Assembly: GCF_017356245.1 (NCBI RefSeq) | Contig: NZ_JAFMZZ010000001.1 | Span: forward strand, 529,073-593,072 | Direction: 5' to 3' | Length of the DNA: 64,000 bases | Origin: Bordetella petrii | GTDB lineage: Bacteria > Pseudomonadota > Gammaproteobacteria > Burkholderiales > Burkholderiaceae_B | In this document: in pieces, positions 52,414 to 60,390 of the stretch | How the letters are laid out: the number at the start of each line of letters is the position of its first letter | Numbering within the stretch: position 1 is the stretch's first letter | The notes under the pieces: model-generated | Database searches by the model: none | What the model saw: only the letters and a program-made list of their open reading frames with translations | What the model was told of the DNA's origin: nothing | Position numbers and translations under genes: made by a program

Positions 52414-53340
52414 ATGGATTGGACGCACAGGCTGCGGCTGAGGCAGCTTCAGGTCTTGCTCAGCCTGGCCGACACGCAGAACATCAGCCATTCGGCCGAG
52501 CAGCTTCATGTCACGCAGCCTGCCTTGTCCAAATGGCTGAAAGAGTTCGAGACCGACCTTGGCCTGCCCCTGTTCGAACGGCATGCCCGGGGGCTGCGGC
52601 TGACGGCGTACGGCAAGACCCTGAAGGCCTTTGCGCTGCGCATCAACGGCGAGCTGGACCGCGCCCGCGACGAAATGGCCGCCCTGCGGCAGGGCAGCGC
52701 GGGCCGCGCCGTGGTGGGCGCCTCGGGCGCGGCCATTGCCAGTGTGGTGCCGCAAGCCATCCAGTCGCTGCTGCGGGAAATGCCCAGCGCTTCCATCGAA
52801 ATCCGCGAAGCGCCCATGGACGGGCTGTTCATCCAATTGCTGCAGCGTGAGCTGGACATCGCGGTGGGACGGGCTGCGCCGCACTACCAGCACCCCGAGA
52901 TCTGTTCCGAGCCGCTGTACGAAGAACGCCTGCGTTTCGCCGTGCGCGCGGACCATCCGCTGACGCGCAAGCCCGATGTGTCGCTCGCCGACCTGTTGTC
53001 GTTTCGCTGGATTGTGTGGACCCGCGATATTCCCGCGCGCTATGTGCTGGAAGATGCCCTGGCCGAAGCGGGGCTGGCCGTGCCCCGCGATGTGGTGAAC
53101 TCGAACTCGGTGCTGGCGACGATCGCGCTGGCCGCCGACAGCGACATGATCGCGGTGGTGGCCGAGCGCGCCATCGACCTGCCGGACGGCACCCGGGTGT
53201 TGACACCGCTGCCCGTGGCGCTGCACACGCGCAGCACGCTGACGATGTACTGGCGGCAGGAACTGGTGCCGTCCGCCGCGGTTCAGGAACTGCTGGCCAG
53301 GATACGGGCCGCGGCCCGGCCGGCGCCGGCGCCGGCGTAA
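52414..53340 (+). CDS. LysR-family transcriptional regulator
   Basis: This is a 308-residue LTTR. The HTH lies in LRQLQVLLSLADTQNISHSA and QPALSKWLKEFETDLG; the GLRLT linker and effector domain from about residue 90 follow. A GGAG SD lies 6-9 nt upstream. The KWLKEFE recognition region puts it in the CbbR/GalR-type (aromatic-acid) subgroup of LTTRs. It is divergent from the seven-gene mandelate-like operon and is its likely activator, with a pathway intermediate as effector. It ends 16 bp before a convergent ohr gene. Confidence 0.9.
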   Translation: MDWTHRLRLRQLQVLLSLADTQNISHSAEQLHVTQPALSKWLKEFETDLGLPLFERHARGLRLTAYGKTLKAFALRINGELDRARDEMAALRQGSAGRAVVGASGAAIASVVPQAIQSLLREMPSASIEIREAPMDGLFIQLLQRELDIAVGRAAPHYQHPEICSEPLYEERLRFAVRADHPLTRKPDVSLADLLSFRWIVWTRDIPARYVLEDALAEAGLAVPRDVVNSNSVLATIALAADSDMIAVVAERAIDLPDGTRVLTPLPVALHTRSTLTMYWRQELVPSAAVQELLARIRAAARPAPAPA

Positions 53341-53356
53341 GCGCGCCGGACCGACG

Positions 53357-53848
53357 CTACCGCAGGCGCGTCGATGACGTGATGCCCAGGTACACCATCT
53401 TGGAATACGGGCACATCAATTCGGTTTCTTCGACGAGCTCTTTGGCCGTGTCGGAGTCGAGCCCCGGCAGGGAAACTTCCAGGTCGGCCGTGATGCAGAA
53501 CCGCCCGTCGGTCGGGTCGCGCGCGAACGATACCGTGCAGTAAAGGGCGAAGTCTTTGGGCAGCGTGACGCCGTGCTTGATGGCGATGAGCACCAGGGCG
53601 CCGTGGAAACACGCGGCATAGCCGGCCGCGAACAATTGTTCGGGGTTCGTGCCGCCGCCCTCGCCGCCGAGCGCCGTCGGCAGCCGCAGTGAAATATCCA
53701 GCGCGCCGTCGTCCGAGCGCGCATGGCCCGAGGCCCGGCCATGGCCGGAGGCGCCCCCGGTCAACGTCACGGTGGTGGTGTAGAGCGGCAGGATTTCGTT
53801 GCCGTCGTAGGGATCCAGGGTCGAAACCGGCGGAATGGCGGGCGTCAT
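53357..53848 (-). CDS. ohr: Organic hydroperoxide resistance protein (Ohr/OsmC family)
   Basis: This 163-residue thiol peroxidase detoxifies organic hydroperoxides. The two redox cysteines are in AACFHGAL and LMCPYSKM, with the usual ~60-residue spacing. The GGGTNPEQLFAAGYAACF stretch is typical of Ohr. The N-terminus (TLDPYDGNEILPLYTTTVTL) is about 20 residues longer than in the shortest homologs. No ohrR (MarR) gene is adjacent, so regulation is unlinked or different. It converges with the LysR gene and faces a GNAT gene. Confidence 0.9.
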   Translation of the reverse strand: MTPAIPPVSTLDPYDGNEILPLYTTTVTLTGGASGHGRASGHARSDDGALDISLRLPTALGGEGGGTNPEQLFAAGYAACFHGALVLIAIKHGVTLPKDFALYCTVSFARDPTDGRFCITADLEVSLPGLDSDTAKELVEETELMCPYSKMVYLGITSSTRLR

Positions 53849-53919
53849 GATGTGTATTTACCTTGATTGCCTACAGAATAACCGGCGAACGGCAATCGGC
53901 GCGAACGCGGCGGACAGGT

Positions 53920-54429
53920 TCATGCCGGCCGGCTCATGATCACGCTGCGGTAGTTCACGGCCTGCCATTGCACGTGTTCGATGTAGCGATAGCCGCGCCG
54001 GGAATACCAGCCGATCAGGTGCATGGCGGATTCGGCCGTGTCCAGCGCGATTTCCGATGCGCCCGTCTGCGCGGCGCGGGCTTCGGCCAGCGCCATCAGG
54101 CGCGCGCCCAGCCCGCGCGACTGCCATTGCGGATCGACCCCGAACTGGGCCAGCGACGCCACGTCGGGCCGATTCAGCCAGGGCGAGCCCTGGGTATTGG
54201 CAATGGGCTTGAAAGTGATGGTGCCCACCAGCTGGCCATCGGCCACCGCCACGTAGCATTCGCCCTTGCTGATGCGCTGGCGGGTGACGTCTTCGGACTG
54301 GTGAGTGGCCACGTAGCGCAGCCCCATGGCGGCCAGCCGCGCGTAGGCCCTGTGCAGCAGCGCCGTCAGATCGGCGATCGAATCTTGCGGCGAGATCAGT
54401 CGTACCTGGATACTGTTTGAATCGTGCAT
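53920..54429 (-). CDS. GNAT-family N-acetyltransferase
   Basis: This is a 169-residue acetyltransferase with the acetyl-CoA motif QFGVDPQWQSRGLGARLMAL (R/QxxGxG/A as QSRGLG) and GYRYIEH near the end. The start MHDSNSIQVRL is taken as the family-like start; the longer upstream frame overlaps the opposite-strand region. The substrate is unknown; such proteins acetylate amines on small molecules or protein N-termini. It is divergent from the hexose-phosphate mutarotase gene over 85 bp. Confidence 0.82.
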   Translation of the reverse strand: MHDSNSIQVRLISPQDSIADLTALLHRAYARLAAMGLRYVATHQSEDVTRQRISKGECYVAVADGQLVGTITFKPIANTQGSPWLNRPDVASLAQFGVDPQWQSRGLGARLMALAEARAAQTGASEIALDTAESAMHLIGWYSRRGYRYIEHVQWQAVNYRSVIMSRPA

Positions 54430-54514
54430 GATGCTCAGCCCCGCAAGGCAGCCCGGACCAAAACCCGGATTTTCATCATAATGGGAGTTCTTGCCAAGCA
54501 GCGAGGCACCGGCC

Positions 54515-55414
54515 ATGACGACAGATGCACACATCGAATCCACCACCATCGGCCAGCTGCCGGGCTGGCGCGTGCGCACGCCGCATGGCAGCGCGCTGGT
54601 GGCGCGGCAAGGGGCGCAATTGCTCAGTTATACGCCGGCCGGCGGCCGGCCGCTGGTATGGCTTTCGGAACAGGCCCGCCTGGCGCCGGGCGCGCCGGCG
54701 CGCGGCGGCGTGCCGGTGTGCTGGCCATGGTTCGCGGTGTACGACCGCAACCCGCAGGCGGTGCGCGACAGCGTGGCGGCGCCGCCGGGGGCGGCATCGC
54801 ATGGCTGGGTGCGCCAGGCCGATTGGCAACTGGCGGGACAATGCGCCGAGGCCGGCGCCGCCGGGCTGGAATTCACCTTTACCGCCGGCCCGGGCCATGC
54901 TCCGGGCTGGCGGCACCATGCCCTGCTGACCCTGGGCATGCGCTTCGGCCAGGACATCGCGCTGACCCTGTCGGTGCGCAACCTGGGCGCCCAGCCCTTC
55001 ACCACGGCCCTGGCGCTGCACACCTATCTGGCCATTTCCGACAGCCGGCGCATCGAGATCCATGGCCTGCAGGGCTGCGACTACCTGGACATGGCGCGGG
55101 GCTGGACCCGGCATCGCCAGGCCGGCCCGGTGGCGCTCGACGGCGAAACCGATCGCCTCTACCTGGACACCCTGGCGCCGGTCACGGTGCACGACCCGGG
55201 CTGGAGCCGCAAGGTGCGGCTGCAGGCCACCGGCTCGCGTTCGACGGTAGTGTGGAATCCCGGCCCGGCCAAGGCGGCGCGGCTGGATGACTTCGCCGAT
55301 GACGAATGGCAGCGCATGGTCTGCGTGGAAACGGCGCGCGTACTGGACGACGCGCTGGCCGTCGGGCCGGGTGAAACCGCCACCGTGGCCGTGACGATCG
55401 ACGCGCGGCCCTGA
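54515..55414 (+). CDS. D-hexose-6-phosphate mutarotase (YeaD-like)
   Basis: This is a 299-residue aldose-1-epimerase-superfamily enzyme. The pattern GGVPVCWPWFAVYDR, SHGWVRQADW and ALHTYLAISDS with its catalytic His, then VVWNPGPAKAARLDDFADDEWQRM (the WNP and DDE residues) identify the hexose-6-phosphate branch. It interconverts alpha and beta anomers of glucose 6-phosphate. The start MTTDAHI has a GAGG SD; an earlier TTG is in frame but lacks one. It is not linked to sugar genes here. Confidence 0.88.
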   Translation: MTTDAHIESTTIGQLPGWRVRTPHGSALVARQGAQLLSYTPAGGRPLVWLSEQARLAPGAPARGGVPVCWPWFAVYDRNPQAVRDSVAAPPGAASHGWVRQADWQLAGQCAEAGAAGLEFTFTAGPGHAPGWRHHALLTLGMRFGQDIALTLSVRNLGAQPFTTALALHTYLAISDSRRIEIHGLQGCDYLDMARGWTRHRQAGPVALDGETDRLYLDTLAPVTVHDPGWSRKVRLQATGSRSTVVWNPGPAKAARLDDFADDEWQRMVCVETARVLDDALAVGPGETATVAVTIDARP

Positions 55415-55555
55415 TGGCGGCCATGGCCGGCGTTGCGGCCATCCTATTATGTAATTTTATGTTTCTCAGCCGGGTGGGCGCGGCCGCGTGGATATGATCA
55501 AATCACACGCCTGATATAGAAAAAGAGCGCTGCCTGGCGGCGCCAGAGACCGCCG

Positions 55556-56311
55556 ATGAATGCGCGCATCCGCTTTCCAGCCCTGCTATTGCTTGCCTGT
55601 ATGGCCGCCGCAACGGCCCGTGCCGGGCAGGTGCAGGTGGCTGTCGCGGCCAACGTCGCGGCGCCGATCCGCCTGATTGCCGACGACTTCCAGCGCAAGA
55701 CCGGCAACGTGGTCGTGCTTTCCGCGGCCCCCACCAGCCAGCTGTATGCCCAGATTTCGCAAGGCGCCCGCTACGATGTCTTCGTGGCCGGCAACGACGT
55801 GCTGCCGGCCCGCCTGGAAGCTGCCCGCAAGGCCGTGCCCGGCACGCGCTACACCTATGCCACGCGGGTGCTGGCGCTGTGGTCGCCGCGTGAAGGCTAT
55901 GTCGACGCGCAGGGCGAAGTGCTGAAAGACAATCAGTTCCAGCGCCTGTCGATCACCAGCCCCGACCTGCTGCCCTATGGCCGTCCGGCCATGCAGGTGC
56001 TCGATCGGCTGGGGCTGCGCGGCGAAGTCACCGACAAGCTGGTCGAGCGCCGCAATGCGGCGGACACGCGGCGCTTTCTATCGGGCGGCAACAGCGATCT
56101 GGGCTTTGTGACGCTGTCGCATATCTACAAGGACAGCCGTATCGAGCGCGGCTCGGCATGGATCGTGCCTACCTCGCTGTACGACCCGATCCGCCAGGAA
56201 GCGGTCTTGCTGGAAACCGGCAAAGAAAACCTGGCGGCGCGCTCGTTTCTGTTCTACCTGAAGGGCCCCAAGGTAGGGCAGATCATGCGCTCATACGGGT
56301 TTCACCGCTAG
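55556..56311 (+). CDS. modA: Molybdate ABC transporter substrate-binding protein (orphan)
   Basis: This is a 251-residue periplasmic receptor. The signal peptide is followed by VQVAVAANVAAPIRLIADDF, the ModA N-terminus that holds the oxyanion, with AAPTSQLYAQISQGARYDVF and later ERRNAADTRRFLSGGNSDLGF forming the rest of the pocket. No modB or modC is nearby, and there is no convincing ModE box. Its convergent neighbour is a TauE/SafE permease; their stops overlap through CTAG. It may bind molybdate, tungstate or another oxyanion and rely on transport genes elsewhere. Confidence 0.87.
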   Translation: MNARIRFPALLLLACMAAATARAGQVQVAVAANVAAPIRLIADDFQRKTGNVVVLSAAPTSQLYAQISQGARYDVFVAGNDVLPARLEAARKAVPGTRYTYATRVLALWSPREGYVDAQGEVLKDNQFQRLSITSPDLLPYGRPAMQVLDRLGLRGEVTDKLVERRNAADTRRFLSGGNSDLGFVTLSHIYKDSRIERGSAWIVPTSLYDPIRQEAVLLETGKENLAARSFLFYLKGPKVGQIMRSYGFHR

Positions 56312-57078
56312 AACCCCAGGCCCTCGATGACCTGGTAGGCGCCCAGCGCCGCCAGGCTGGCCATGAAGCACAGGCGGAACATGCGCGGCGAAAGCGTGCG
56401 GCGCAGGCGCTGGCCGGCGGCCATGCCCAGCAGCGCCGGCCCCAGCATCGCGAACGAAGCCCCCGCCGCGCCCGCGCCATAGCTGCCGTTGAGCCACAGC
56501 CCGGCGGCCAGCGCCACCGTGGACACCGTGAACGACACGCCCATGGCCTGGATCAGCGCGTCTTTATCCAGCGCCAGCGACTGCAGGTACGGCACGGCCG
56601 GCACGACGAACACGCCCGTCAGCGCGGTGATGGCGCCGGTCAGCAGCCCCACGCACGGCCCCAGCCATGCCTCGCTGCGCGGCGGCAGCGCCCGCGGCGT
56701 GCCGAACAGCCCCCAGGCCGCGTATGCGAGCAAGGCCGCGCCCAGCGCCACCGCCCCCCAGGCGCCGGCCGGCGCCCCGAACACGGCGGCGCCTGCCAGG
56801 GTGCCGGCGCAAACCCCCAACTGCATGGGGCCGATGCGCCGCAGCAGCGGCATCAGCGTGCTCAGGGGCCGCGCCTGCCACAGATTGGTGACCAGCGAAG
56901 GCACCACCAGCAGGGCGGCCGCCTGCGCCGGCGCCATGAACAGCGCCAGCAACGCCATGGAAATGGTGGGCAGGCCCATGCCCACCACACCCTTGGCCAG
57001 GCCGGCCAGCAGGAACACGACCGCCACGGCGGCCAGCAGGCCGGGCGCCAGGCCCGGCAGAGAATCGAACAGGTGCAT
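56308..57078 (-). CDS. TauE/SafE-family sulfite/anion permease
   Basis: This is a 256-residue membrane protein with about eight helices. The first repeat carries AGLAKGVVGMGLPTISMALL (the G-x-G-x-G/P motif of TauE/SafE), and the second repeat has GLLTGAITALTGVFVVPAVP, the matching inverted copy. The family exports sulfite or sulfonate-derived anions, or imports related compounds. It is divergent from a LysR gene across 164 bp and shares a 4-bp stop overlap with the convergent modA gene. Confidence 0.87.
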   Translation of the reverse strand: MHLFDSLPGLAPGLLAAVAVVFLLAGLAKGVVGMGLPTISMALLALFMAPAQAAALLVVPSLVTNLWQARPLSTLMPLLRRIGPMQLGVCAGTLAGAAVFGAPAGAWGAVALGAALLAYAAWGLFGTPRALPPRSEAWLGPCVGLLTGAITALTGVFVVPAVPYLQSLALDKDALIQAMGVSFTVSTVALAAGLWLNGSYGAGAAGASFAMLGPALLGMAAGQRLRRTLSPRMFRLCFMASLAALGAYQVIEGLGF

Positions 57079-57242
57079 GGGTATTCAGATTTTGGCTCAG
57101 GCATAGGCAGCCATGCCCGGCCTGAATGATGTTTGGAGTGATAACGGCCCTATTCTTGCCTGTTTCATGACCACGACCCAATGCGGATGTGCCGCACTCA
57201 GGCTCAGGTAATTCCTGACCCTGGCGTGCTAGCATTCGATGC

Positions 57243-58148
57243 ATGCGCTTCGACTTGACCGACCTGCGCCTGTTTCTGCATATCCACGAGACCGGCTCCA
57301 TTACCGGCGGCGCGCAACGCACGCACATGACGCTGGCCTCGGCCAGCGAGCGCGTGCGCGGCATGGAAGACACCCTGGGCGTGCCCCTGCTGGTGCGCGA
57401 GCGCCACGGGGTGCGCGTCACCGCCGCCGGCCGCACCCTGCTGCACCATGCCCGCGCGGTGCTTCAGCAGGTCGAGCGCATGCATGGCGAACTGGATCAA
57501 TACGGTCATGGCATCAGGGGCCACGTCAGGCTGCTGTGCAACACGGCCGCGCTGAGCGAATACCTGCCCGACGCGCTGTGCGGCTTCCTGGCCCGCCATC
57601 CGCGCATCTCGGTGGATGTCGAAGAACGGCTCAGCGCCGACATCGCCGACGCCATGCGGGCCGGCGCGGCCGATATCGGCATCCTGGCCGATTCCGCCGA
57701 CCTGCAGGGCCTGCAGACGCACCCGTTCCGCCATGACCCGCTGGTGCTGGTGGTGGCGCGCGGCCACGCGCTGGCGCAATCGGCCAGCGTGGGGCTGGCC
57801 GAGATCGCGGCCCATGACTTCATCGGCCTGGCCGAAGGCAGCGCCCTGCAGGACCACATCGCCCAGCATGCGCGGCGCGCCGGCGCGCCGCTGAACTACC
57901 GGGTGCGGCTGCGCAGCTTCGACGCCATCTGCCGCCTGGCGGGCGGCGGCATAGGCATCGGTATCGTGCCGCGCGCCGCGGCGCGGCGCTGCGCGCGCGC
58001 CACCGGCATCAAGGCGGTGGCGCTCGATGCGCCATGGGCGAACCGCAACCTGCTGCTGTGCGTGCGGCGCGCCGAAGACCTGCCCGCCTATGCCCTGCAG
58101 ATGCTGCGGCACCTGCAGGGCGCGGCGCAGCCGGCGCAACGGAAATGA
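57243..58148 (+). CDS. LysR-family transcriptional regulator
   Basis: This is a 301-residue LTTR: FDLTDLRLFLHIHETGSITG, then TLASASERVRGMEDTLG as the recognition region. It carries an effector-binding domain from about residue 90 (IRGHVRLLCNTAA). It is divergent from the TauE/SafE permease and probably regulates it. Its stop lies just before an intergenic repeat element whose first hairpin might also limit read-through, though it lacks a T-run. Confidence 0.9.
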   Translation: MRFDLTDLRLFLHIHETGSITGGAQRTHMTLASASERVRGMEDTLGVPLLVRERHGVRVTAAGRTLLHHARAVLQQVERMHGELDQYGHGIRGHVRLLCNTAALSEYLPDALCGFLARHPRISVDVEERLSADIADAMRAGAADIGILADSADLQGLQTHPFRHDPLVLVVARGHALAQSASVGLAEIAAHDFIGLAEGSALQDHIAQHARRAGAPLNYRVRLRSFDAICRLAGGGIGIGIVPRAAARRCARATGIKAVALDAPWANRNLLLCVRRAEDLPAYALQMLRHLQGAAQPAQRK

Positions 58149-58159
58149 TCGCCAGGTCG

Positions 58160-58193
58160 CCAGGTGTCTGACTCCCGCAGGGTGTCAGACACC
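58160..58193 (+). repeat. REP-like hairpin, copy 1
   Basis: The arms GGTGTCTGAC and GTCAGACACC are perfect over 10 bp. The loop contains a second inner stem CCC-GCA-GGG. The same unit appears inverted at 58521-58557 with one mismatch over 34 bp. It is a repeat of the GTGTCTGAC type that recurs between genes in Alcaligenaceae and Burkholderiales. Confidence 0.8.
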
Positions 58194-58222
58194 GTGCTAT
58201 TGAGACAATCGCGGCACACTTC

Positions 58223-58235
58223 GGTGTCTGACACC
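58223..58235. repeat. Short GGTGTC-N-GACACC dyad
   Basis: GGTGTCTGACACC is a 13-bp dyad with 6-bp arms around one base, matching the core of the flanking hairpin repeats. It looks like a collapsed third copy. Confidence 0.65.
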
Positions 58236-58328
58236 CATGGCGCTACCTTAAGGCCGATCCGGTGATTTCCTGGCTATTGACCTCGTGTACCTGTGGATAT
58301 TCCGCTTTGGGGTTTGCGTTCTAGCCCC

Positions 58329-58461
58329 GTCCCACGTCGTCCGGGCCAGCGGTGTCGGCGCACGTGCGTCGGGCTCGGGCGCAACCAGGCGCCCTCGGCC
58401 TGCTGCGCAGGCTGCCCCGCCGCCCAACGCGCCGACACCGCTGGCCCGCACGACGCGGGAC
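58329..58461. repeat. Inner long inverted repeat of intergenic element
   Basis: 33-bp arms at 58329-58361 and 58429-58461 match with two mismatches; the shared core is GGGCCAGCGGTGTCGGCGC against its complement. The 67-bp centre itself holds two small hairpins (GGGCGC/GCGCCC and GCCTG/CAGGC). The structure would fold to a long stem-loop on either strand. It may be a miniature transposable element or a structured RNA. No open frame in 58149-58577 looks coding. Confidence 0.7.
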
Positions 58462-58520
58462 TGCGATAGTTGAATTCGAACCGCCGCTCAGCACCCGTAT
58501 CGCAGGATCGGCCAGCTTAT

Positions 58521-58557
58521 CCAGGTGCCTGACACCCTGCGGGAGTCAGACACCTGG
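58521..58557 (-). repeat. REP-like hairpin, copy 2 (inverted)
   Basis: Inverted partner of the unit at 58160-58193, extended by CCAGG/CCTGG at the ends. With copy 1 it brackets the inner inverted repeat, giving a nested arrangement of about 400 bp. Confidence 0.8.
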
Positions 58558-58577
58558 GATCCCTGGGACCATTGCGA

Positions 58578-59477
58578 TCACTCGGGCCACGGCGGCTGCG
58601 CGAAGTGGCCGGCCAGGAAATCGACCAGCGCGCGCACGCGCGGCGGCACGTGGCGCCGCGTGGGATACACGGCGTAGATGCCCAGTTCGGCGCAACGGTA
58701 CTGCGGCAGCAGCTCCACCAGGGTGCCGGCCCGCAGGGCGTCGCCGACCAGGAAGGTCGGCTGCAGGATGATGCCCAGGTGCGCCAGCGCGGCTTCCATG
58801 CAGGTGTCGCCGTTGTTGGCGCGCATGACGGGCTGGATGCGCACGCTGACCTCGCCCTCTCGGCCGTGGAAATGCCATTCGTCTCGGCCGGCCCAGTAGC
58901 TGTAGGCGATGGCGGCATGCATGGCCAGCTCTTTGGGGTGCGCGGGCTCGCCGCGCGCCCGGAGGTAGCCGGGGCTGGCGCACAGCACCATGCGCGTAGA
59001 AGCCAGGTGGCGGCTGACCAGCGTGGAATCGGCCAGCTGCGAGATGCGCACGGCCACATCGTAGCCTTCGTCGACCAGGTCGACCATGCGGTCGGCCAGG
59101 GTGATGTCCAGCATCAGCTTGGGATGCTGGGCCTTGAAGGCGGCCCACAGGCCAGCCAGGTGGCGCACGCCGAAAGTCAGCGGCGCGTTCACGCGCAGCA
59201 GCCCGCCGACTTCGCCGCTGCGGCTGTTGACTTCGGTTTCGGCGTCTTCGACTTCGGCCAGCAGCACCTTGCAGCGTTCATAGAACAACTGCCCTTCTTC
59301 GGTCAGGGACTGCCTGCGCGTGGTCCGCTGCATCAGGCGCACGCCCAGCCGGGCTTCCAGTTCCGTCACGTGGCGCGAGACGCCCGCCTTGGACATGCGC
59401 AGCCCCTCGGCCGCTTTCACGAAGCTGCCCGCCTCGACCACGGCGGTGAATACGCGCATTTCTTCGAATCGGTCCAT
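58578..59477 (-). CDS. LysR-family transcriptional regulator
   Basis: This is a 299-residue LTTR of the CrgA/DmlR/AaeR branch: MDRFEEMRVFTAVVEAGSFV then AGVSRHVTELEARLGVRLMQ. The effector domain starts near residue 90 (GGLLRVNAPLTFGVRHL). MDRFEEM is the common start in this group and is preferred to an ATG eleven residues earlier. It is divergent from the YgiD-like dioxygenase across 121 bp, and so is likely its regulator. Confidence 0.88.
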   Translation of the reverse strand: MDRFEEMRVFTAVVEAGSFVKAAEGLRMSKAGVSRHVTELEARLGVRLMQRTTRRQSLTEEGQLFYERCKVLLAEVEDAETEVNSRSGEVGGLLRVNAPLTFGVRHLAGLWAAFKAQHPKLMLDITLADRMVDLVDEGYDVAVRISQLADSTLVSRHLASTRMVLCASPGYLRARGEPAHPKELAMHAAIAYSYWAGRDEWHFHGREGEVSVRIQPVMRANNGDTCMEAALAHLGIILQPTFLVGDALRAGTLVELLPQYRCAELGIYAVYPTRRHVPPRVRALVDFLAGHFAQPPWPE

Positions 59478-59598
59478 ATTAACCACCATCCTGGAACAAT
59501 ATATCCACAAATGGCCTATTTATCTCGATTCGTTAGGCAATTAAAGTCTAGTGAACGGCCGGCCCTGCTGGGGCCGGCCCTAACGGAGATTTTCTGCC

Positions 59599-60390
59599 AT
59601 GCAAGCCCAGCCTACTCTTTTCGTATCCCACGGGGCCCCCACTTTTGCCCTGGAACCCGGCCGCGCCGGGCCGCTGCTGGCGGCGCTGGGACAGCGCCGC
59701 CCGGCGCCGGCCGCGGTACTGATCGTATCGCCGCACTGGATGACCCGCGGCCTGGCCGTCACGGCGGCCGCCCGGCCGCAAACCATTCATGATTTCGGCG
59801 GCTTTCCCGCGCCACTGTACGCGCTGCAATACCCCGCCCCCGGCGACCCCGCCCTGGCGGCGCGCGTGGCGGCGCTGCTGGGCCAGGCCGGCCATCCGGT
59901 GGCGCTGGATGCGGAGCGCGGCCTGGATCACGGCGCCTGGGTGCCCATGCTGCACATGTTTCCCGCGCACGACGTGCCGGTGGTGCAACTGTCTCTGCCG
60001 GCCACCCTGGACCCGGCGCAGGCCTGGGAACTGGGGCGCAGCCTGGCGCCGCTGTCGGGCGAAGGCGTGCTGATTGTGGGCTCGGGCAGCCTGACCCACA
60101 ACCTGTATGAATTCCGCCAGCGCGACGGCGCCGATGAGCCTTATGTGCGGGCCTTTGCCGACTGGGCCCGCGCGGCGGTGCGCGCGCGCGACCGCCAGGC
60201 CCTGGAAGGCTATCTGGATGCCGCCCCGCAGGCGCGCCGGGCGCACCCCACGGCCGAGCACTACCTGCCGCTGCTGATTGCCGCCGGCGCCGCAGCGCCA
60301 GGGTACGACGTGCAAGTGCTGGATGGCGGCATCAGTCATGGCGTGCTGTCGATGGATGCCTACGTGTTCAACGCGCCGGCGGCGCATTGA
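59599..60390 (+). CDS. ygiD: YgiD-like 4,5-DOPA extradiol dioxygenase
   Basis: This 263-residue protein of the LigB/DODA superfamily uses zinc or iron bound by histidines in LFVSHGAPTFAL, IVSPHWMTRG, LDHGAWVPMLHMF and GSLTHNL. DODA-type members open the ring of DOPA or related catechols. The GSGSLTHNL stretch and the small size are typical of YgiD. The 3' end overlaps the convergent lytic transglycosylase gene by 23 bp. It probably answers to the divergent LysR protein. Confidence 0.88.
   Translation: MQAQPTLFVSHGAPTFALEPGRAGPLLAALGQRRPAPAAVLIVSPHWMTRGLAVTAAARPQTIHDFGGFPAPLYALQYPAPGDPALAARVAALLGQAGHPVALDAERGLDHGAWVPMLHMFPAHDVPVVQLSLPATLDPAQAWELGRSLAPLSGEGVLIVGSGSLTHNLYEFRQRDGADEPYVRAFADWARAAVRARDRQALEGYLDAAPQARRAHPTAEHYLPLLIAAGAAAPGYDVQVLDGGISHGVLSMDAYVFNAPAAH

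Noticed and set aside
55415..55555. ModE box upstream of modA
   Set aside because: The AT-rich stretch has no good match to the ModE dyad; it is ordinary promoter-like sequence.
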